Shown here piece by piece: positions 63,606-64,000 of a stretch of DNA of 64,000 nucleotides. The DNA is taken from positions 62,001 through 126,000 of the forward strand of contig PHBZ01000004.1 of the NCBI GenBank assembly GCA_002840755.1, in the 5' to 3' direction. The notes under the pieces are model-generated. The model ran no database searches, was not told where the DNA came from, and worked only from the letters and a program-made list of their open reading frames with translations. The stretch comes from Chloroflexi bacterium HGW-Chloroflexi-10 (lineage in GTDB: Bacteria > Chloroflexota > Anaerolineae > Anaerolineales > Anaerolineaceae). Position 1 is the stretch's first letter. Every line of letters begins with the position of its first letter. The position numbers and the translations under genes were made by a program.

Positions 63606-64000
63606 ATGCCGATTTCTTTAAAAAATCATGAAGATGCCATAGTTCACTGTAGACTTTGCCCCAGATTGGTGAGCTGGCGGGAAGAAATTGCGCAAACAAA
63701 ACGAAAAGCATATAAAGACTTAGCTTATTGGGGAAAACCGGTACCAGGTTTTGGGGATATCCAGGGTGAAGTTCTGGTTGTTGGGTTGGCACCCGGAGCG
63801 CATGGTTCAAACCGGACCGGGCGAATGTTTACAGGAGATGCTTCAGGAGAATTTTTATACCCGGCTCTATTCAAGGCAGGTTTTGCAAACCAACCATCAT
63901 CAGAAAAAATTGATGATGGGCTGACATTGTCCAATTTATTTATCACAGCTGTATGCAGGTGTGTTCCACCTGATAATAAACCAACTAACCAGGAAAAAAA
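63606..64000 (+). CDS. Uracil-DNA glycosylase, family 5 (UdgB-like), cut by window end
   Basis: Base-excision repair enzyme with an Fe-S cluster. The open frame runs from ATG 63606 (AAAGG upstream) off the right edge, 131 codons visible. The active-site motif VGLAPGAHGSNRTGRMFTGD is that of family 5, and CRLCPRLVSWRE near the N terminus plus AVCRCVPPDNKPT carry cluster cysteines. It is truncated at residue 131 of an expected 220-250. Confidence 0.9.
   Translation, partial: MPISLKNHEDAIVHCRLCPRLVSWREEIAQTKRKAYKDLAYWGKPVPGFGDIQGEVLVVGLAPGAHGSNRTGRMFTGDASGEFLYPALFKAGFANQPSSEKIDDGLTLSNLFITAVCRCVPPDNKPTNQEK

Noticed and set aside
1..64000. CRISPR array, insertion sequence or prophage
   Set aside because: No regularly spaced direct repeats, transposase, integrase or phage structural genes were found in any part of the window.

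Overview
The window looks like a chromosomal segment of an anaerobic, moderately AT-rich bacterium, most likely Chloroflexota, class Anaerolineae. This is inferred from gene content, not from a marker search: a SUF Fe-S operon with SufU, an HndABC/Hox-type [NiFe] hydrogenase with a full hyp set, giant multi-GAF signalling proteins, a MalT-like regulator with a SARP/BTAD end, and a DUF5317-like membrane protein. I see no phage, insertion sequence, CRISPR array or rRNA.

Layout. (1) 1-5111, plus strand: sufB (5' end cut by the window edge), sufD, an unknown 94-aa protein, sufS, sufU and a Rieske ferredoxin. (2) 5242-8028: a one-chain fusion of an SDR-type reductase and an acyl-adenylating enzyme. 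(3) 8042-28804, minus strand: a hydrogenase super-cluster. In transcription order it has a regulatory block (DRTGG, CBS-HATPase, DRTGG, PHP), then NuoE1, HATPase, HndB-like, NuoF1, NuoE2, NuoF2, NuoG-like, small subunit, large subunit and maturation protease, then a strong terminator, then a lone cNMP-binding protein with hypABFCDE, and last a separately promoted methyltransferase/PIG-L pair. (4) 28998-30399: hisS followed by tRNA-His with its own promoter and terminator. (5) 30398-50400, minus strand: a tightly packed signalling operon with two lone receiver proteins, four large GAF receptors without a kinase domain, a ParA ATPase, one six-GAF hybrid histidine kinase, a threonine synthase fused to a receiver domain, and an EamA transporter. 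(6) 50527-50685: tRNA-Gly(CCC) with a consensus promoter and a terminator. (7) 50855-56408, plus strand: a STAND/SARP-type regulator, a SARP-like direct repeat, a 47-aa membrane peptide, a DUF5317-like protein, a 100-aa NHLP-like protein and an HD-GYP protein. (8) RNase P RNA on the minus strand. (9) Housekeeping genes: tpiA, an HExxH membrane protein, moaA, upp, a lipoprotein glycosidase-like protein, ruvB, queA, and a family-5 uracil-DNA glycosylase cut by the right edge.

How the parts may work together. Regions 1 and 3 serve Fe-S and hydrogen metabolism. The hydrogenase carries two different NuoE/NuoF flavin modules, one of the bifurcating (HndC/HydB) sequence type and one of the complex I/HoxF type. 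Two copies of a Rex-like motif lie in front of its two gene blocks. Region 5 looks like a multi-input signalling array with a single kinase. Region 7 looks like a self-contained regulatory or peptide locus. The best candidates for undescribed biology are the dual-flavin hydrogenase with [FeFe]-type regulators, the single-kinase GAF/ParA/ThrC-receiver operon, and the SARP-peptide-NHLP-HD-GYP locus.
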